Source of the DNA: Xanthomonas bromi
GTDB lineage: Bacteria > Pseudomonadota > Gammaproteobacteria > Xanthomonadales > Xanthomonadaceae
Length of the DNA stretch: 64,000 nucleotides
Assembly: GCF_900092025.1 (NCBI RefSeq)
Contig: NZ_FLTX01000012.1
Span: 1-64,000 of the forward strand
Direction: 5' to 3'
The notes under the pieces: generated by a model
Told to the model about the DNA's origin: nothing
Database searches by the model: none
Seen by the model: only the letters and a program-made list of their open reading frames with translations
Position numbers and translations under genes: made by a program
In this document: piece after piece, positions 35,301 to 42,894 of the stretch
Layout: the number at the start of each line of letters is the position of its first letter
How positions within the stretch are numbered: position 1 is the stretch's first letter

Positions 35301-36208
35301 ACGTGCTGGCCTACAACACCAGCGAGTTGCGCATCATCGCCAACCCGGACATGCAGTTCGGCATTACCGACAACACCATGCATCTGCGCGGCAAGGTCAC
35401 CGTGCCCGAAGCGGACATCGACCTGGAACGCCTGGACCGCGGCACCTCGGTGTCCGAAGACGTGGTGGTACTGGACCCGGTGGATCCGCAACAGACGCCG
35501 GCCTCGCCCTTGGATATGGACCTGGCCATCGTGCTCGGCGACAAGGTCAACATGACCGGCTTCGGCCTCAAGGGCGGGTTGAGCGGGCAGATGCAGATCC
35601 GCGCCCGCCCGGGCCGCGAAATGACCGCCAACGGCGGGCTGGATGTGCGTGGCCGCTACAAGGCCTATGGCCAGGATCTGACCATCAGCCGCGGCCAGCT
35701 GACCTGGAACAACAACATCGTGTCCGACCCGCGCGTAAGCCTGCGCGCCGAACGCAGGATCGGCGACGTCACTGCCGGCATCGACGTCAGCGGCCGCGCC
35801 GAATCGCCACGCGCCGATGTCTGGTCGGAGCCGGCGATGTCGCAATCCGAAGCGCTCTCGTACCTGGTGCTCGGCCGCGGCCTGTCCACCGCCAGCAGCG
35901 ACGAAACCCAACAGGTCAGCGCCGCTTCGGCGGCACTGTCGGCCGGCAGCAGCCTGATCGCCTCGCAGATCGGCGCCAAGCTCGGCCTGGACGAAGCCGG
36001 CGTGAGCGAATCCAGTACCCTGGGCGGCTCGGTGGTGGGCTTCGGCAAATACCTCTCGCCCAAGCTCTACGTCGGTTACGGCGTCTCGATGGTCGGCAGC
36101 GGCTCGGTGCTGACGCTGAAATACCTGCTCAGCCGAGGGTTCGATATTGAAGCCGAATCCAGCACGGTGGAGACCAAGGGGTCGGTGAACTGGCGGCGGG
36201 AGAAGTGA
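32342..36208 (+). CDS. tamB: Translocation and assembly module subunit TamB
   Basis: Predicted 1,288 residues, typical of TamB. One N-terminal membrane anchor (VGSGLTVLGLVLLALIALYWLL, residues ~23-45) is followed by a long beta-rich periplasmic stretch. The C-terminal DUF490/TamB domain has markers TDNTMHLRGKVTVPEADI, DLAIVLGDKV, GRYKAYGQDLTISRGQL and SYLVLGRG. TamB spans the periplasm and partners TamA. It starts with GTG inside the tamA stop codon, so the pair is translationally coupled. Confidence 0.93.
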   Translation: MSTPKPAPAPRRARFYRRRRFWVGSGLTVLGLVLLALIALYWLLQTVAGRDVLLAQVVARLPIGASFTYGKVEGPVAGPLTLRNVDFTYQDIHFTAERVYLEPELRPLLGRKLQLNAVQVSNATLNLGKSDEPFTLPSWPESLPQINVPLAIQAEKIDVQNLRITQLQQPMIVLHKVQGGLDVATGELRTRDLVIDTDMGDVRLHGDYVPNDDYRADLTATAVLPAARGRTPASLGLVARGDLDKMEVAIAGRAPAPLQASLVFTGRDDPTWAFKAVSEALDTSLLIPAAEGQPNPPATPATPIALNLQASGKGGNADLQGSIKQGEFSATLQPSHLRLAEQVLTVEPLVIDTFDGRTQLRGSADLRDTQNPSFRFAVNASGLRFTPAADPATPDAQLVPVELKDARLGVAGTLRAWAAIGRATVERDGQQAELVFDSRGNDQRAQLKQVKAKTPGGSLDLSGEVGWAPELQWDVSAQLAKFDPGYFVPGWNGNLSGKIASKGRQLPAPAGGVSPGFEATAEIPNLTGQLRQRALSANGKFALRGEQGEGELQLALGNSRITAKGKVGDQLDIAAQLQPLQLDDVMPGATGMVRGQLQVSGKREAPDITADIAGTGLRWDTYSAQSLSLRGRLPWRGSDGQLILQGTGIEAGAVLDSVRVQARGAVEALRLDADIANSMASVALQGDVRRNGERWQGQVATLRIVPAKGDAWALRQPAQFSTDGAAFTLSDTCLGAATGGALCASANWPREGMVVHGDALPLSLVQPWLPKQEGRQIYLRGELSLDGSFKPRGNAWEGSLRIASPEGGIRLGETRYAAVAGKPNRGELLRYDQFSMQADFTQQQIQAKLGIGFQGAGFVDAKFNTGWDAYAPLNGELYLNMSRLYWLELVIADVVQPKGLVEGHVSLRGTRDKPLLGGDATLSDFTAEYPSMGLTLSEGKGRFDALPDGSAKITASAKSGPGTLTVDGGLSWFGTSTPLLLTIRGDNVLAYNTSELRIIANPDMQFGITDNTMHLRGKVTVPEADIDLERLDRGTSVSEDVVVLDPVDPQQTPASPLDMDLAIVLGDKVNMTGFGLKGGLSGQMQIRARPGREMTANGGLDVRGRYKAYGQDLTISRGQLTWNNNIVSDPRVSLRAERRIGDVTAGIDVSGRAESPRADVWSEPAMSQSEALSYLVLGRGLSTASSDETQQVSAASAALSAGSSLIASQIGAKLGLDEAGVSESSTLGGSVVGFGKYLSPKLYVGYGVSMVGSGSVLTLKYLLSRGFDIEAESSTVETKGSVNWRREK

Positions 36209-36339
36209 CGTCTCGTTCTGCCTAGGGATAGTCTGATCAACGTTGCTGGACGACGCTGCGAGCCACATCGGTGGCGTTGACCGCGCTCAGACCTTGGGTT
36301 TTCCGCCGTTTCCGGCGTATTTTCGGGGTGTTTGCCCCA

Positions 36340-36832
36340 TTACAGGCATACCTCCTCCACGGCAGGCATCAACTGCTTTCGCTTCACCCAAAGGCTCGAC
36401 AGCGCAAACAACGTCAGCACCTGCGCGGTGTTCTTGGCCAGGCCGCGATAGCGCACCTTGACGTAACCAAACTGACGCTCGATCGTCCGGAACGAGCAGG
36501 CTGGCCTTGGTGTGCTCCCATCGCGTGGCCAACTTCCATTCGCGCTTGTTCTTGATCTGCTTCAGCTTCACGGCGATCAGGTAGCGCAACTTGCGCTACC
36601 ACTTCATCTCTTCGCGCTTGTCCAGCCCAGTGTAGCCGCCGTCACTGCACACCGTGTCCTCCTTGCCATGCAGCAGCCTGCGCGCCAAATCATGTCGCTT
36701 CAGCACGTGGCGGAAATTGAGAACTGTTGTCTCATCCGGCACCTCGTCCAGACAATCGATCTTCGAAAAACTGCGCATCGACACTGTGTCGTACAAGGTC
36801 TCTTCCGCACATCGCCTGGACGGAGCGATCAT
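36340..36832 (-). pseudogene. Degraded IS5-family transposase
   Basis: Minus-strand pieces of one transposase are still readable. An N-terminal piece has LYDTVSMRSFSKIDC, LDEVPDETTVLNFRHVLKRH and DLARRLLH. A piece with DGGYTGLDKREEMKW follows directly, so the middle of the gene is deleted. An in-frame TAG and a frame change come next, then a C-terminal piece RTIERQFGYVKVRYRGLA, KNTAQVLTLFALSSLW and ends at the stop at 36340-36342. The gene cannot make an active enzyme. It lies between tamB and a group of small genes; the junction with the latter is at about 36815-36830. IS ends were not recognised. Confidence 0.8.
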
Positions 36833-37016
36833 GGATGCATTGCGCCTGTTCGGAAACTACCCCACCTTCGAGCGGGAAACAGCAGAAGCGCGGCATATTC
36901 TTGAAGTATTCGGTTATCGTCAGCTTACCGAGGATGATACGGGCCCGATAGAGGAAACGATCGCGTGGTTCACCCATCACCACCCCGAAGGCATCGATCA
37001 GGATCTGCAGCGATGA
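36831..37016 (+). CDS. 61-residue hypothetical protein, probably a truncated C-terminus
   Basis: The frame starts at ATG 36831 and reads MDALRLFGNYPTFERETAEA and so on, ending HHHPEGIDQDLQR. It begins within two bases of the transposase remnant, so the upstream part of the gene was probably lost. The composition is protein-like. Its stop overlaps the next ATG (ATGA). No family recognised. Confidence 0.5.
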   Translation: MDALRLFGNYPTFERETAEARHILEVFGYRQLTEDDTGPIEETIAWFTHHHPEGIDQDLQR

Positions 37017-37144
37017 CAGCGCAGCTGGGATTCTCGACCATCCGTGAGATGGTGGATGGCATTGATGCGAGACGTCTATTGGGTCAGTTGCGCGAACAGC
37101 GAACCGATCAGTTCGAAAAGGAAATAGAGGTTGGACAATCATGA
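37013..37144 (+). CDS. 43-residue hypothetical protein
   Basis: This short frame reads MTAQLGFSTIREMVDGIDAR, then a charged helical end (LREQRTDQFEKEIEVGQS). It starts inside the previous stop (ATGA) and ends with the same four-base overlap into the next gene. These two overlaps support it being translated even though it is very short. It looks like an all-helical peptide. Function unknown. Confidence 0.5.
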   Translation: MTAQLGFSTIREMVDGIDARRLLGQLREQRTDQFEKEIEVGQS

Positions 37145-37632
37145 AGATCATCGCCAAGAAGCTTACTAAGAATGACAAGTACGACCAACTCTTCTGCCTG
37201 CGAAGGGATGGTTCGGAAACCAGCACGAGCATGCCACGCCAAGGCGTACTGCCGCACGACTTGATTCATTACGTTGTCGAGTCGGTTCTGCGCTACGACC
37301 AGGGCTTCCTGGGCATTGTCGCCAAGGGCTCAGCCATTTCATTCGCCATGGAGCAGACACACGAAGCCAAGGACCCGAACTCAGCTAACCAGGCCATTCA
37401 TGCCGAGGCGCTCGTCGAAAGCCTACAAGCACAGCTGTGGAGCGGCGCGTTCGATGAAGAACAGTTCCAGGAAGGTCTACAGTCAGCATGCGCGTCACGA
37501 TCTAAGCCCGCTCCGGATTTGTCGCACGTGGACGTCCGACGCGACCTGTACGAACGTGTGATCGAACTCGGCCAGCGTTGGCATCAAGTGCCTTATCACG
37601 GGACATTGGAGCTGGAGATGGAGCATCTCTAG
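37141..37632 (+). CDS. 163-residue hypothetical protein
   Basis: Starts MKIIAKKLTKNDKYDQLFCL at ATG 37141. The composition is that of a real soluble protein (VVESVLRYDQGFLGIVAKG, AIHAEALVESLQAQLWSGAF). No signal peptide, membrane helix or known motif was found. It is the last of three short genes joined by ATGA overlaps, which probably formed an operon whose beginning was replaced by the IS remnant. GC content is lower here than in the neighbouring tam genes, suggesting acquired DNA. Function unknown. Confidence 0.6.
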   Translation: MKIIAKKLTKNDKYDQLFCLRRDGSETSTSMPRQGVLPHDLIHYVVESVLRYDQGFLGIVAKGSAISFAMEQTHEAKDPNSANQAIHAEALVESLQAQLWSGAFDEEQFQEGLQSACASRSKPAPDLSHVDVRRDLYERVIELGQRWHQVPYHGTLELEMEHL

Positions 37633-38251
37633 TCTTGCCCGCCCACGTTGATGTTGGAGTCTTGCCCGTTGGGTTTGGTTTCCGGCCGCAAGTACCGGGT
37701 TGACTTCTTGCGCTGGTTCAAACACGGAGATTGGCGTGGACGTCGTTCGGGCGGAACTTGGCCAAGAATGGGCAGTAGGGCATCGGTTATCGTTGAGGAC
37801 GGAAGGTATCCCAACTCAGGTTTCAGTCGTACTTCCGGATATGAGGCCACAGGGTTAGCGTCACCCCGGCCACGACCAAGCGATCAGCAATAACCGACTT
37901 GTTTTCGTAGAGCAGCTGTTGAATAAATCGAATCCGACATTGGTCGGTACTGAGAACGAAGCTTCGGATCCGCCGCGCAACGCGCGGGAACTGATGACGG
38001 GTACGGCCCAGGCAGATCCGTAAACCGTTGAAATTTTCTCTAATCCGATGGCTGCTGGCCTGGCCGCTTGAAGTGCCGGTGACCATCAGAGCGGGGTTTC
38101 CATGTTGCGGTGGGTCTGGGTCCAGGAGTTCGGTAAATTGGCTCTGCGGATACAGTAAATTTATGCCTGATTCGCATTGCGCCAATAGCGCCTTTACGCC
38201 ACCCAGGCCTACCTTGGCACTCCCGCACTGTGGTGCGTTGAGCCGAACACG
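37633..38251. other. Intergenic region with decayed sequence
   Basis: No gene could be supported in these 619 bp. A short direct repeat (GTCTTGCCCG at 37633-37670) and AT-richer stretches (TTGAATAAATCG near 37920) suggest remains of acquired or mobile DNA. Reading frames on both strands have poor composition. Confidence 0.4.
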
Positions 38252-38680
38252 ATGTGTATCCTGATTTTGCGAGGTCCTCAGGCCAATGCGGCGCCGTTGG
38301 TGCCGATGCAGTTGCCTGAGTGTGCCGGGCGTGCGTTGCGCACGCTGGCGTGTGCCGATGTGGATAGCCTGATTGCCGAGTTGCATGCGGCCGGTGGCGA
38401 TGCCGAGGTGGAGTTGGTGTTGCTGGATTCGGGAGATCTGCCGCTGTCCGAGCGGAGCTGCGCACGGGCTTTGCGCGCTGCGGTGGATGCATTGCCCACG
38501 CCGTATATCGAGCTGCACACCGATGCCGATCAGGAGCTGGAGCCGTGGCTGCATGCGCAGCATGCGCCGTTGGCGGTGGTGATCACGCCGCACGATGCGC
38601 CACGTGCGTATGCGATGTCGCTCGGCATTGCCGCGCGGTGTCTGCCGTCGATGCACGCGCCATTGCGCGTTGCTGCCTGA
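38252..38680 (+). CDS. AroQ-like (type II dehydroquinase fold) protein, probably non-catalytic
   Basis: Predicted 142 residues. The layout follows AroQ: an N-terminal strand MCILILRGP (compare ILVLNGPN), a middle segment with ELVLLDSGDL (compare INPGA), and PTPYIELHTD (compare VVEVHLSN). The REPxxYG loop with the catalytic Tyr is absent, as are the Asn of HLSN and the downstream Arg. The His of IELH remains. Dehydroquinase activity is therefore unlikely. A related gene follows 10 bp later. What the fold is used for here is unknown. Confidence 0.65.
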   Translation: MCILILRGPQANAAPLVPMQLPECAGRALRTLACADVDSLIAELHAAGGDAEVELVLLDSGDLPLSERSCARALRAAVDALPTPYIELHTDADQELEPWLHAQHAPLAVVITPHDAPRAYAMSLGIAARCLPSMHAPLRVAA

Positions 38681-38690
38681 GGAGCACGCC

Positions 38691-39140
38691 ATGTCGATCA
38701 TGATCATGCGTGGGCCGGAGGCGGCGTTGCCGCTGGTGCGCGGGCCGCAGCCGTTGCCGCGCGCCGTCATTCGCCAATTGGTGGCGTGCGCCGGGGACGC
38801 CGGCAAGACGGTGGCGTTGCGTGCCTGTGGCTCGGAACAGGAACTGCTGGATGCGCTGCGCGTGGCCGGTCAGGCGCGGATGGAGATCGCCTTGATCGAT
38901 CCGGGCAGTTGCGTGGACAGTGCGCGGTTGCATCGCGTGCTGAGCGACCTGCCTTACCCCTATGTCGAAACGCACGACGACAGCGTGGACCGTCCGGAAC
39001 GCTGCCTGCCGCATGGTCTGGGGCAATGCATCGCCACGGTGCGTGGCTACTGCGCGCAGAGCTATCTGTTGGGGCTGGAGATCGCGCTGGAACATCTGGG
39101 CTGCACGGAGATTCAAGGCGATGTCCACGTCGGGACCTGA
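38691..39140 (+). CDS. Second AroQ-like protein
   Basis: Predicted 149 residues, a relative of the preceding gene. Markers are MSIMIMRGPEA at the start, MEIALIDPGSC in the middle (compare LINPGAY), YPYVETHDDS (compare VEVHLSN) and a C-terminal GYCAQSYLLGLEIALEHLG (compare GFGxxGYELAL). It is closer to true AroQ at the C-terminus than its neighbour, but also lacks the catalytic Tyr loop and the HLSN Asn. ATG 38691 is chosen, as the 32-codon upstream extension reads the previous gene out of frame. It overlaps the next gene by 20 bp. Confidence 0.65.
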   Translation: MSIMIMRGPEAALPLVRGPQPLPRAVIRQLVACAGDAGKTVALRACGSEQELLDALRVAGQARMEIALIDPGSCVDSARLHRVLSDLPYPYVETHDDSVDRPERCLPHGLGQCIATVRGYCAQSYLLGLEIALEHLGCTEIQGDVHVGT

Positions 39141-39348
39141 GCGGCGCCAGCTGCATTACTTCGCCGATTACGAAGGCTATTGCGATGGTCGGCCGGTGCT
39201 GTGGGGACAGCTGGCGTATAGCGTGGACGTGCCGGACGATGGGGAGCTGGATGCAGCCGGTCTGGTGTGCGCGCTGCGCCGGCGTGCCGCCGAGGCGCAC
39301 GGTCTGGAAATGGGCCAGATCCGCTTATGCCAGGTCACGCGGCTGTAG
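39121..39348 (+). CDS. 75-residue partner protein of the AroQ-like pair
   Basis: Starts MSTSGPERRQLHYFADYEGY at ATG 39121 and continues with GRPVLWGQLAYSVDVPDDGE and a helical end. It overlaps the second AroQ-like gene by 20 bp, which suggests one transcript. No signal peptide or known domain. The composition and aromatic N-terminal core look like a genuine small folded protein. Function unknown. Confidence 0.6.
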   Translation: MSTSGPERRQLHYFADYEGYCDGRPVLWGQLAYSVDVPDDGELDAAGLVCALRRRAAEAHGLEMGQIRLCQVTRL

Positions 39349-39356
39349 GTGGGGAC

Positions 39357-39513
39357 TGAGCGCAGCGAACATAACGACTGCGCAGTCGTCGGGCGGACGC
39401 GGCCGTTGCTCGGAATCGGCATGTACCACTCGGACACTGCGATTCCGAGCGCGTTGCCCGTACCGACCTGTCGACTGCTCGCGACGTTTCGGTAGCCGCT
39501 CGTTGTGTTAGCG
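39357..39513. repeat. Short inverted-repeat element (MITE-like), copy 2
   Basis: In inverted orientation this ~155-bp segment repeats the core of the 3888-4025 element: GCGAGCAGTCG, AGTGGTACATG, GATTCCGAGCA and CGGCCGCG occur in the same order on the minus strand. Its ends (CGCTAACACAACGAG and CGAACATAACGAC) are less perfect inverted repeats than those of copy 1. It lies in the gap between the 75-residue gene and the PQQ-enzyme terminator. Confidence 0.55.
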
Positions 39514-39608
39514 CGCGAAGGTCTCGCTGCAGACGACGCAGCACCGCATCGCAGCTTCCTCCGTGCAGTGCTGGCAGCCACAGCTGGTCCAACGACGACC
39601 GCTGAAAA

Positions 39609-39636
39609 GACACCGCCGCCCGAAGGCGGCGGTGTC
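39609..39636 (-). terminator. Terminator of the PQQ-propeller gene
   Basis: A perfect 12-bp stem (GACACCGCCGCC at 39609-39620 with GGCGGCGGTGTC at 39625-39636) has a CGAA tetraloop. On the minus strand it is followed by TTTT, and it lies 44 bp past the stop codon of the minus-strand gene. Confidence 0.8.
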
Positions 39637-39679
39637 GTGTGTCGGACAGGACGCATCACTGCCGTCCTGCGGCTCCTGC

Positions 39680-41407
39680 TTACTTGGCTGCGTGATCCGG
39701 CACGAACTTGGTCAGCTGGTTGCCGGTGGCGGCGGTACCGAAGTTGAAGCGGCCGTAGCCGGCGCCCCAGTACAGCGCACCGTTGGCGATTGCCGGCGAA
39801 CTGATCACCGAGCCGGTAGCGTTGTAGTTCCAGACGGTGGCGCCGGTGTCGGTGTCCAGTGCGACCATGTTGCCCGCCATCGAGCCGGCATACAGCAGGT
39901 TCGGCGAGACCGTCAGCGAGCCTTGGCCGCCCGCCGGCACGGTCGGATTGACCGGGTTGACGCCGGGCACCTTGACCTGCCACTTGATCTTGCCGGTTGC
40001 GGCATCCAGTGCGGCCCACGAGCCGCCGTTATGGCTCTGGACGTTCGCCGGGCCAAGCGTGTAGGTGGCGTTGGAATTGTTGTTGATGGCCACATAGACC
40101 TGCGACTTGTACGGGTCGAAGGCGGTACCCCATTCCACGCCGCCGGTGGTGCCACCCGGGCCGACCTGTGTCGACCACACGTTGGTACCGGTCTTGGCAT
40201 CGAACGCCCAGTACTTGCCGCTCTTCTGACCGGCACCGACCAATTGCTGCGGCCTGCCACCGCGCCACACGGCGAACAGTTGCACGCCAGCACCGCCGAA
40301 GTCGTAATCGGGCCCGGTCAGGTTGGTCGCCTGCGTATTGGGGCACAGCCCGTTGGTGGGAGCGACGAGGCAGGACAGATTCCAGGCGTCGTACCCCTGC
40401 GCTCGGTTGGCCCAGGCGAGCTTGCCGGTATCCAGATTCAGCGAAATCACCGAATCGACGTAGTTGTCCGGCGCCATGCAGCTGAGTTCATCCTGCACGG
40501 TGAGTTCGCTGCCCCGGTAAGAGCGCGCATTGGAAATGCAGTTACCCACGTCCTGCGGAATGTTGTAGTTGTTGCCGGTGCCGAAATACAGCCGGCGGTT
40601 GATCGGGTCGATCGCCACCTGGCCCCATACCGATGCGCCGGTATAGCCCTCAGGCACGTTGTAGAACTGCCACACCTTCTTGCCGGTGTTCAGGTCCACC
40701 GCGACCACACTGCCGCGGAAGCTGAAGGTGTGATTGGCGGTCAGATTGCCCCAGTCGCCGGAGGACAGGCCGACGTAGATGCGGTTGCCGTAGATGACCG
40801 GCGAGGAGGTGATGCGCGCCTGCGGATTGGCTTCCACCGTGGTCTTCCACAACAGCTTGCCGGTCTTCTTGTCCAGCGCCAGCAAGGTACCGGCAACCTG
40901 GTCGCCGACGATGATGCTCTTGGCGCTGATGGCCGGCGTATTGCGCGTCACCGAGTTGGCGTTGCCGGTGTAATCGGACAGCTTGGCTTGCCAGTTCGGC
41001 TTGCCGGTCTGGGTGTCCACGCTATACAGCGTGCCGCCCCAGTCGGGTACATACAGGGTGCCGCCTTCGACACTGGGCGTGGCCGAGATATCGCCGGTGG
41101 TGGTCAGTGTCCATGCCGGCTTGAGGGTCTTGGCCGTGGTGCGGTTGATCTTCCATTCGCCAGGTGCAAAGCGCGAATTCAAGTAGCCGCCACCGGCTGT
41201 CGTCCAGTTGCTGGGGCTTGCAAAGGGGAGGTCTTGACCGAAGCTGCGCCAGACCTGGCCGGAGCGTGCGAATGCCTCGGTATCCAGGGACGATAACGGC
41301 TGTCGCGCAGTGCTGGCGGAAGACTGGGCGAAAGCCACGGCACTGACGAGCAGACAAGGAACGAGCGTCAAACTGCGGAACCGCAAACGGCGTTTGGGAT
41401 TGGTCAT
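39680..41407 (-). CDS. PQQ-binding beta-propeller protein, polyvinyl-alcohol-dehydrogenase-like
   Basis: Predicted 575 residues with a signal peptide (MTNPKRRLRFRSLTLVPCLL...AFA). Repeated propeller blades show the W-docking phrases typical of quinoproteins (VDTQTGKPNWQAKL, LDKKTGKLLWKTTV, VDLNTGKKVWQFYN, LDTDTGATVWNYNA). Such proteins oxidise alcohols or sugars in the periplasm using PQQ. There is no cytochrome c domain, so electrons would go to a separate partner. The substrate is unknown; the nearby cellobionate genes make a sugar plausible, but this is inference. The ATG at 41407 is the usual start; a GTG codon lies immediately before it. Confidence 0.8.
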   Translation of the reverse strand: MTNPKRRLRFRSLTLVPCLLVSAVAFAQSSASTARQPLSSLDTEAFARSGQVWRSFGQDLPFASPSNWTTAGGGYLNSRFAPGEWKINRTTAKTLKPAWTLTTTGDISATPSVEGGTLYVPDWGGTLYSVDTQTGKPNWQAKLSDYTGNANSVTRNTPAISAKSIIVGDQVAGTLLALDKKTGKLLWKTTVEANPQARITSSPVIYGNRIYVGLSSGDWGNLTANHTFSFRGSVVAVDLNTGKKVWQFYNVPEGYTGASVWGQVAIDPINRRLYFGTGNNYNIPQDVGNCISNARSYRGSELTVQDELSCMAPDNYVDSVISLNLDTGKLAWANRAQGYDAWNLSCLVAPTNGLCPNTQATNLTGPDYDFGGAGVQLFAVWRGGRPQQLVGAGQKSGKYWAFDAKTGTNVWSTQVGPGGTTGGVEWGTAFDPYKSQVYVAINNNSNATYTLGPANVQSHNGGSWAALDAATGKIKWQVKVPGVNPVNPTVPAGGQGSLTVSPNLLYAGSMAGNMVALDTDTGATVWNYNATGSVISSPAIANGALYWGAGYGRFNFGTAATGNQLTKFVPDHAAK

Positions 41408-42122
41408 CACGGCATGTCCTAGATGGAAGGAAGCAGTGGATCCCCCCGGATCTGCTGACCGAAAGATGGACGATTGAAGTGGTCGCGCAATACCTGCGCT
41501 GCGCTACATTCAGAAAGCGGTCGGGTCCGTTTGCATCTGGTACCACCAGCTTGGAAAATTTGCGTTCAATCTGTTCGTTATTCGCGCAGATCATGATGAT
41601 TCATCACTATCTTGCGCTGTCGCGATAGAAAAAATGATTGATGAGCGTTGGCCAAATGTGTGCGTGCCACCATGGTTTGAAAGAAGTAACCAGGAAATTT
41701 CGCGCAACCTTGTGCGGTGGGTTTTTGCTGCAATTGGGCGTGCGCCATGAGAGCGGATGCGACGAGCGTCCGGTGCGCGATGTCGGGGGGCGGATCCAAT
41801 GTGCTGTAGTTCGTAGCGAATGGATGCCTGCGCTGAGCACGGTGAGTGACCGCGCGTGCGGCGCTCCTGGTGCGGGGTGCGGATGCCTGCGGTGGGTGAT
41901 GCGGGCGTGGCGCGGAAGCTGACGCGACAGCAGGTGCGTTGTGCGGTCGTATTGCGCGCACTGTCTATGTGCGTTGCGGTCACACTGCTGGCGACGCTAT
42001 CGCTCGGCGTGTTGTGCATCGCGACAACAGCGGCAGCATCGTGACGCACAACGCACAACGCACAACGCACAACACAACGCACAACACAACGCACAACGCC
42101 CGCGCGCTAGGCGGCAATCACC
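41408..42122. other. Intergenic region with no supported gene
   Basis: These 715 bp hold several short frames of poor composition. One plus-strand frame (about 41886-42044) would encode a small peptide with a single hydrophobic helix (VVLRALSMCVAVTLLATLSL), but it lacks a ribosome site and is not called. Near 42045-42099 lies a short tandem repeat. The stretch at 41580-41640 is AT-richer than its surroundings. Confidence 0.35.
42045..42099. repeat. Heptamer tandem repeat
   Basis: About 55 bp built from repeated CGCACAA units, with two shorter CACAA inserts. The tract ends 24 bp before the gluconokinase stop codon. It is a simple-sequence tract that could vary in length between strains. Confidence 0.8.
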
Positions 42123-42737
42123 TCACGCGTCGGGCAAATCGGATGCGCCCAATGACACGCGTTCCGATGCACGTGAAGCATGCTGCAATGCAGCGGGATC
42201 GATCGCTGCCAGCTGCGCGATCGCGTCCTGCACGACGGCGGGCACGCTGGCATCCACGTCCACCGACACCACGTCGGCTTCGTCCAGCGGCAACTCCAGG
42301 GTCTTTAGCTGGCTGTCAAGCAACGTCGGTGGCATGAAGTGGCCGGCGCGGGCGCCCAGGCGGGCGGCGATCACGTGCGGGGCTGCGTGCAGGAATACGA
42401 AGCGCATCGGCACGCCGCTGTTGCGCAGCAATTGGCGGTGTGCGCTGCGCAAACCGGAGAACGCCAGCACCACCGATTCGCCCGCCTGCACGCAATCGCG
42501 CAGGGTGGCCGCTAGCAGTTCCACCCACGGCAGACGCATCGCGTCGGTGAGCGGTTGGCCGGCCGCCATCTGCGCGCGTGCTGCCACGCTGTGGTAGTCG
42601 TCGGCATCCAGAAAACGGAAGCCGTAATGCGCTGCAAGCGCTTGCGCAATGGTGGTCTTGCCGCTGCCGGATACGCCCATCACCACCAGGGCAAGCGACG
42701 AAGCGGACGCGGGCGTGGCGTGTGCAGCGGTGTCCAT
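42123..42737 (-). CDS. gntK: Gluconokinase
   Basis: Predicted 204 residues. The Walker A loop GVSGSGKTTIAQALA is near residues 22-30; FLDADDYHS and AGQPLTDAMRLPWV are GntK markers, and LRSAHRQLLR follows. The enzyme phosphorylates D-gluconate to 6-phosphogluconate in the cytoplasm. It is divergent from the GPH transporter and GH94 genes. Since the GH94 enzyme is of the type that releases gluconate from cellobionate, this kinase probably supplies the next step. Confidence 0.9.
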   Translation of the reverse strand: MDTAAHATPASASSLALVVMGVSGSGKTTIAQALAAHYGFRFLDADDYHSVAARAQMAAGQPLTDAMRLPWVELLAATLRDCVQAGESVVLAFSGLRSAHRQLLRNSGVPMRFVFLHAAPHVIAARLGARAGHFMPPTLLDSQLKTLELPLDEADVVSVDVDASVPAVVQDAIAQLAAIDPAALQHASRASERVSLGASDLPDA

Positions 42738-42894
42738 CACGTCAGGTTATATCTCTGTGTCTATTCGGCATTCGAGTGGATTTCACGTTGGCGGCAGCCG
42801 ATGCGTGGTGTAGCGTCGGCGCTCCTCGCCAGGTGCGCGGGCACCCAGCGTACCGGCGTGCTCGGCCGGGTACAACGCATTTGAAGGTGTGTCG

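Noticed and set aside
33113-36268. Minus-strand frame of 1,051 residues opposite tamB
   Set aside because: Shadow of the tamB gene, low-complexity His/Gln/Arg-rich composition.
42045-42099. Short repeated units as a CRISPR-like array
   Set aside because: Units are only 5-7 bp and have no spacers; it is a simple tandem repeat.
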